Below are positions 60,078 to 64,000 of a stretch of DNA of 64,000 nt, one piece after another. The notes below the pieces were generated by a model. That model saw nothing but the letters and a program-made list of their open reading frames with translations. It had not been told where the DNA came from and made no database searches. Numbering within the stretch: position 1 is the first letter of the stretch; each line of letters opens with the position of its first letter. Position numbers and translations under genes: made by a program. This DNA comes from UBA11891 sp965658355 (GTDB lineage Bacteria > Bacteroidota > Bacteroidia > Flavobacteriales > Flavobacteriaceae): the NCBI GenBank assembly GCA_965658355.1, contig CBFHRX010000002.1, forward strand, positions 1-64,000. Direction: 5' to 3'.

Positions 60078-61199
60078 TTAATTATTTTCTTCCTCGTCTT
60101 CACCTATTTTATTCGGCTCCGTCTTATTCCACACTTTAACCTCATCTTCCATTTTCAACCCAGAAACAATCTCCACATTAATACCATCAGAGATTCCTGT
60201 CTTAATCTCTCTTTTTTCAAAGGTATCATCTCCCGTCTTCACCTCTACAAAAGGCTCCTCTGTTTTACGATCAAACTGAATAAGTGCTTCTGGGAGTACC
60301 ATGATACTATCTTTACGCTCCAAGACTATAGAGGCATTAGCGCTGTATCCAGCACGGACAAAAATATCTTTTAAATAAACATCGCCTTCTATTTTGAATT
60401 TTACAGCCCCCTGATCCTCTTTGCCTTTAGGGGAGATAAACTTGAGCTTAGCTTCAAAATTTTTGTCTTGAATGGCTCCTAAATTAACTTGCAAGGGCAT
60501 GTCCATATAAAGTTTGCCCACTTCGGCTTCGTCCACTTCACCCTCAAAGATCATTTTACTCAAATCGGCAACAGCTGCGATAGTGGTTCCGTTGTTAAAG
60601 GTGTTGCTTTCCGTTACTTGGTCCCCTTCCTCTACCGGAATTTCTAAGACCGTTCCGCCAATAGTAGCGCGAATATTGGTATTGGCTGTTTGAGCACCAC
60701 CGGCGGATCCTTCTTTAATAATCTGTAAGTTCGACTGGGCAATTTTCAGCTCTTGTCGCGCTTGCTTATAATTGAGTTCTGAAGCTTCAAAATCGCGTCT
60801 AGAGATAATTTCTTTGGTGTAAAGTTTTTGGTTGCGCTCAAAATCAGCTTTGGCATTTGCTAAAACAATTCTAGCGTTGCTGACGCGTCCCTGCGCACTA
60901 TTCAAACTAGACTCATCGGGTACAATTTGAACTTTTGCCAACAGATCTCCAGCTTCTACAAGAGCTCCCTCTTCCACAAAAATCTGATCTAAAATACCGG
61001 ATACTTGGGGTTTGATTTCTACTTCATCTTCCGGAATTACTTTTCCGGTCACGACCGTTTTTCGCTCTATCGAAGCGATAAAGGGTTTTTCTGTTTCGTA
61101 GGTTGTAATGGACTTGCTATTCGTTTTAATAAAATAAGCCGCCGCAAAAAGGCCGCCAAAGACTAAAACTGAAATAAGGAGATATCTTGCAATTTTCAT
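60078..61199 (-). CDS. Periplasmic adaptor (MacA/HlyD family)
   Basis: A 373-residue membrane-fusion protein with one N-terminal hydrophobic segment (IARYLLISVLVFGGLFAAAY). The lipoyl halves flank an alpha-hairpin: KPQVSGILDQIFVEEGALVE and later TIGGTVLEIPVEEGDQV, with the coiled coil between (ARIVLANAKADFERNQKLY). A beta-barrel and membrane-proximal domain follow, ending GLKMEDEVKVWNKTEPNKI and a Glu-rich tail. It sits between the permease and TolC genes. Confidence 0.93.
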   Translation of the reverse strand: MKIARYLLISVLVFGGLFAAAYFIKTNSKSITTYETEKPFIASIERKTVVTGKVIPEDEVEIKPQVSGILDQIFVEEGALVEAGDLLAKVQIVPDESSLNSAQGRVSNARIVLANAKADFERNQKLYTKEIISRRDFEASELNYKQARQELKIAQSNLQIIKEGSAGGAQTANTNIRATIGGTVLEIPVEEGDQVTESNTFNNGTTIAAVADLSKMIFEGEVDEAEVGKLYMDMPLQVNLGAIQDKNFEAKLKFISPKGKEDQGAVKFKIEGDVYLKDIFVRAGYSANASIVLERKDSIMVLPEALIQFDRKTEEPFVEVKTGDDTFEKREIKTGISDGINVEIVSGLKMEDEVKVWNKTEPNKIGEDEEENN

Positions 61200-61223
61200 T
61201 TTATAATTGGGTGTTAATTAATT

Positions 61224-62501
61224 CTATTCTTCTCTGAGTGCATCAATTGGTTTTATGCTTACTGCACGTTGTGCGGGTATCAGTCCAATCAATACTCCCA
61301 TACTGATCATGGTAAATAAGGCTCCTGCTATATAGGATAATGGAACCGTTGGATTGGTAAACGGAAAATCTTCTAAGTTGGTAGTAGCAGCATTAATACC
61401 GGCCAACACTAGGGCTCCTAAAATGATTCCAAAAATCCCTGCTAATAATGTTAAAAACACTGATTCTAACAAGATCTGATTGCGAACTTCAGAAGGGGTA
61501 GCTCCTAAAGCACGCCGCACTCCTAATTCTTTAGTACGCTCTTTTACAGAAATCAATAATATGTTCCCAATACCAATTACACCAGCGATGATAGTGGCGA
61601 TCCCTACAATAAGTGACATAAGTGTTAAACCGTCTTTAAAGCCGATAATTCGTGTCCAAATCTCCCCCAGATTAAAGGAACCAAAAGCACGTTCGTCTTC
61701 TGGGTCAACGCGGTGTATTCTTTTCAATACTTGCTTTACTTCTTTCTCTACTGCCACTACATCGGCATCGTCATAGGCAGCGATGGTAAACCAATCTACA
61801 TCTTGGCCTGTATTGTATATCTGTCTAAAAGTAGACAAGGGTATGTAGATGTCACTATCCGATTCAAAACCCCCGTCGTTACTTGTTTTATGTATTCCAA
61901 CTACTTGAAAATAAATACCGCTGATGTTGATATAAGCCCCGATGGGATTTTCGCCTTTTTCAAATAATTCAGACTTGGTACGTTCTCCAATGACACAGAT
62001 CTTTCGCTCGTATTGGTAATCATCTGGATTGATATAGCGACCGCCATCATAAATTTTAAGCGGAAATATCTGTACGTATTCCGGAGTATCGCCATAAACA
62101 GTGTAATTTCCTGTTTTTGAGCCCCGAACCACGATGGGTTGTGATCCTCCGTCAAATAAACCTCTTGTATTACGAGGGGCTATATACTGAACAGAAGGGA
62201 CTCTCTTTTTGATATACTCGATATCTTGTAATTTCAACTGAGGTGTACGACCGGACTTAAATCCATCGTAAGGCAAGCTGGTGCTTTGTGCCCATAAAAA
62301 CATGGAGTTTATGGCGACATTGTCAAACGCTCTGTCAAACCCATTATCCATTCCTTTTGCTGAACCCGATAGCGTGATGTAGATAAATATCCCCCACAAC
62401 ACTCCAATAACTGTAATAATGGTTCGGGTCTTGTTTTTAGAGATAGAACCAAAAATCTCTTGCCAGGTATCCCGATCAAATAGAATGTTTCTACTACTCA
62501 T
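61224..62501 (-). CDS. MacB-like ABC transporter permease (second)
   Basis: A 425-residue permease of the MacB/FtsX class without its own ATPase domain. An N-terminal membrane segment (TRTIITVIGVLWGIFIYITL) precedes a large periplasmic domain, then three membrane helices in the FtsX region (LISVKERTKELGVRRALGAT, VFLTLLAGIFGIILGALVLA, MGVLIGLIPAQRAVSIKPID). It is paralogous to the next permease and probably pairs with it as a heterodimer. It overlaps that gene by 8 bases. Confidence 0.93.
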   Translation of the reverse strand: MSSRNILFDRDTWQEIFGSISKNKTRTIITVIGVLWGIFIYITLSGSAKGMDNGFDRAFDNVAINSMFLWAQSTSLPYDGFKSGRTPQLKLQDIEYIKKRVPSVQYIAPRNTRGLFDGGSQPIVVRGSKTGNYTVYGDTPEYVQIFPLKIYDGGRYINPDDYQYERKICVIGERTKSELFEKGENPIGAYINISGIYFQVVGIHKTSNDGGFESDSDIYIPLSTFRQIYNTGQDVDWFTIAAYDDADVVAVEKEVKQVLKRIHRVDPEDERAFGSFNLGEIWTRIIGFKDGLTLMSLIVGIATIIAGVIGIGNILLISVKERTKELGVRRALGATPSEVRNQILLESVFLTLLAGIFGIILGALVLAGINAATTNLEDFPFTNPTVPLSYIAGALFTMISMGVLIGLIPAQRAVSIKPIDALREE

Positions 62502-63723
62502 CTCTCAAAGCGATTATAGGTTTTATACTGGCGGCCCTTTTGGCAGGGATATAGCCTGCGATGGCGCCAAATACAACTAAAATAAAGGTAGCCCAGATAG
62601 CTGTCGTTGTGTCGATATAGGGGTTTTTGATGAAAAAATCTTCGAGCTTTTCACCGATGTTTTTAAGCAGAATAATCCCCAGTATCATGCCCACAAAACC
62701 CGAAATAAGCGTAATAAAAATGGATTCTTGCAAAATCAATTGAATTACGCTACGCGGAGTGGCTCCTAGTGCTTTGCGTATCCCTAACTCCTTAGTACGT
62801 TCTTTCACAACAAAGACCATAATATTAGAGATCCCTATAATTCCCGCAATTAAAGTGCCTAGTCCCACAAAGGTGACGATTAGCTGAAGTACTTCTGCAA
62901 ACTGCTGATTCCTTTTGAAATTATCAGCTGCATTGTTGATGAAAATACCACTACTATCGGTAGGGTCTATGGACTTTTTTTGCTTTAAAAAAAGGCGCAG
63001 TTTTTTTTCAAAGGCTAAGGAGCCTGCATGTCCAATCTTAGGTGAAAAGGTGACCACTATTTGATCTACTTTGTCATTATTTTTTTCAATTTGCTGTCTT
63101 GTGGTGTAAGGAATGTACAGGATTCTCTCTTCGCGATCCCCACCACTGTCTTGAAAGACGCCCACTATACGGAACATCACAGAACCTACATCTAAATACT
63201 TTCCAATAGGGTTTTCATTTTTAAACAAATCCTCCGCCACCAATCGACCAATAACAACAACCTTACTTCTTTCGGTCATGTCTCTTTGATTGAGAAACCG
63301 CCCCTGCATCAAAATCGTTTTTTCAACTTTTTGATGGACAGGTGCTACAGCTCTTGTCGTATAATTATCGGATTCATTTTTGTATTTGGCTACTGCTCCT
63401 CTACTAATCCTAGGGGTTATATCTTCTAAATAAAAAGGGAAATTGAGTTTAATATCAGCTAAATCCGTATTGTCAAATTCAATTCGGCGGTCTTTCTTAA
63501 AACCCTTATAGGGCTTGGACGTTTTTCCGGGGTACAAGTACAACACATTAGTCGAATCATCCATGAAAAATTCTGCAAATGTATTCTTCAAACCGTTCCC
63601 CAATCCAAAGAGCATAATAAAAATAAAAATTCCCAATGCGACTGTAAACCCAGATAAAAAGGTACGCAGCTTGTTCTTGCGGATGGTTTCAAATATTTCT
63701 TGCCAGCGATCTCTACTAAACAT
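62494..63723 (-). CDS. MacB-like ABC transporter permease (first)
   Basis: A 409-residue FtsX/MacB permease, paralogue of the one downstream: N-terminal helix in LRTFLSGFTVALGIFIFIML, a periplasmic domain, then VFVVKERTKELGIRKALGAT, SIFITLISGFVGMILGIILL and GAIAGYIPAKRAASIKPI. The two copies differ mainly in the periplasmic domain, which contacts the adaptor and substrate. Its start overlaps the ATPase gene by 8 bases. Confidence 0.93.
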   Translation of the reverse strand: MFSRDRWQEIFETIRKNKLRTFLSGFTVALGIFIFIMLFGLGNGLKNTFAEFFMDDSTNVLYLYPGKTSKPYKGFKKDRRIEFDNTDLADIKLNFPFYLEDITPRISRGAVAKYKNESDNYTTRAVAPVHQKVEKTILMQGRFLNQRDMTERSKVVVIGRLVAEDLFKNENPIGKYLDVGSVMFRIVGVFQDSGGDREERILYIPYTTRQQIEKNNDKVDQIVVTFSPKIGHAGSLAFEKKLRLFLKQKKSIDPTDSSGIFINNAADNFKRNQQFAEVLQLIVTFVGLGTLIAGIIGISNIMVFVVKERTKELGIRKALGATPRSVIQLILQESIFITLISGFVGMILGIILLKNIGEKLEDFFIKNPYIDTTTAIWATFILVVFGAIAGYIPAKRAASIKPIIALRDE

Positions 63724-64000
63724 GGGCGGAGGCTAACTCTTGTTTTACTTTTTTATCTTCTACAATGACCCCATCTTTTAGGGTAACAATCCTTTTACAC
63801 ATATTGGCAATATCAGGTTCATGGGTAACAACTAAAATCGTTTTACCTTCCTCATTAATCTTTTGAATTAAATCCATTACTTCATAAGAGGTCTTTGTAT
63901 CTAGTGCTCCTGTAGGCTCATCCGCTAAAAGCACTTTAGGCTGCGAGGCTAAGGCTCTTGCAATCGCTACTCTTTGTTTTTGCCCTCCCGAGAGTTCACT
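63716..64000 (-). CDS. ABC transporter ATPase, MacB/LolD type (cut by right edge)
   Basis: The C-terminal 94 residues of the nucleotide-binding protein of the efflux system. The visible part has the signature SELSGGQKQRVAIARALASQ, Walker B in VLLADEPTGALDTKTSYEVM, and the H-loop in TILVVTHEPDIANMCKRIVT. The Walker A part lies beyond base 64000. It energises the two permeases that follow. Confidence 0.94.
   Translation of the reverse strand, partial: SELSGGQKQRVAIARALASQPKVLLADEPTGALDTKTSYEVMDLIQKINEEGKTILVVTHEPDIANMCKRIVTLKDGVIVEDKKVKQELASAHV

Overview
This is a chromosomal segment of a member of the Bacteroidota, almost certainly a flavobacterium (Flavobacteriaceae). The evidence is a SusC/SusD pair, two further TonB-dependent receptors with carboxypeptidase-like N-terminal domains, a type IX-secreted metalloprotease, the block nadK - DUF6089 - uppS - bamA - ompH - ompH, and -7 boxes of the Bacteroidota form TAnnTTTG, the best being TTG-N19-TATGTTTG ahead of rpsP. 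The DNA is AT-leaning with little Shine-Dalgarno signal. A run of exactly 100 N shows that it comes from a draft scaffold. I see no CRISPR array, insertion sequence, prophage or rRNA. One tRNA (Leu, CAA) is present. None of the genes looks like a transcription factor.

Layout. 1-3259: trigger factor (cut by the left edge), rpsP with a long Ala/Glu tail, rimM, and a glutaryl-CoA-type acyl-CoA dehydrogenase. 3262-10645: a TonB receptor, a divergent Rieske lipoprotein, then a compact minus-strand group read as His-rich peptide, lipoprotein, metal-type TonB receptor, lysoplasmalogenase and unknown secreted protein, with striking hairpins between its first genes. 10706-12616: a NagB/PIG-L fusion.

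12712-26135 is the most distinctive part. A GMC oxidoreductase with its gluconate 2-dehydrogenase subunit-3-like partner converges on a minus-strand run of SusC, SusD, two DUF1080 (3-keto-disaccharide hydrolase family) proteins and a Gfo/Idh/MocA oxidoreductase; a large CRTAC1/VCBS surface lipoprotein diverges from SusC. It has the import half of a polysaccharide utilization locus but no recognisable glycoside hydrolase. The enzymes fit oxidation at C3 followed by cleavage of the 3-keto-glycoside. A terminator hairpin separates susCD from the enzymes. This is my best candidate for a less-described system.

26132-33865: tesB, manA, a sulfatase broken by the N gap, two small secreted unknowns that share an identical start-codon context, tRNA-Leu, prs, rplY and pth. 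33866-38337: a fibronectin-like lipoprotein coupled to a reprolysin-type metalloprotease with a P domain and a type IX sorting domain. 38440-44483: a tight operon of ribF, serS, DUF4286, rsmA, mgtE, a 2-hydroxyacid dehydrogenase and arsC. 44464-47816: aspartate kinase with a GNAT enzyme, and pdxJ with an alpha/beta hydrolase. 48155-54303: the cell-envelope block. 54364-58571: gamma-carbonic anhydrase, an Nfu-type Fe-S scaffold, a DUF255 thioredoxin-domain protein and tsaB. 58631-64000: a MacAB/TolC-like efflux operon with two permeases, cut by the right edge.

Functional assignments rest on motifs read by eye. No homology search was run.
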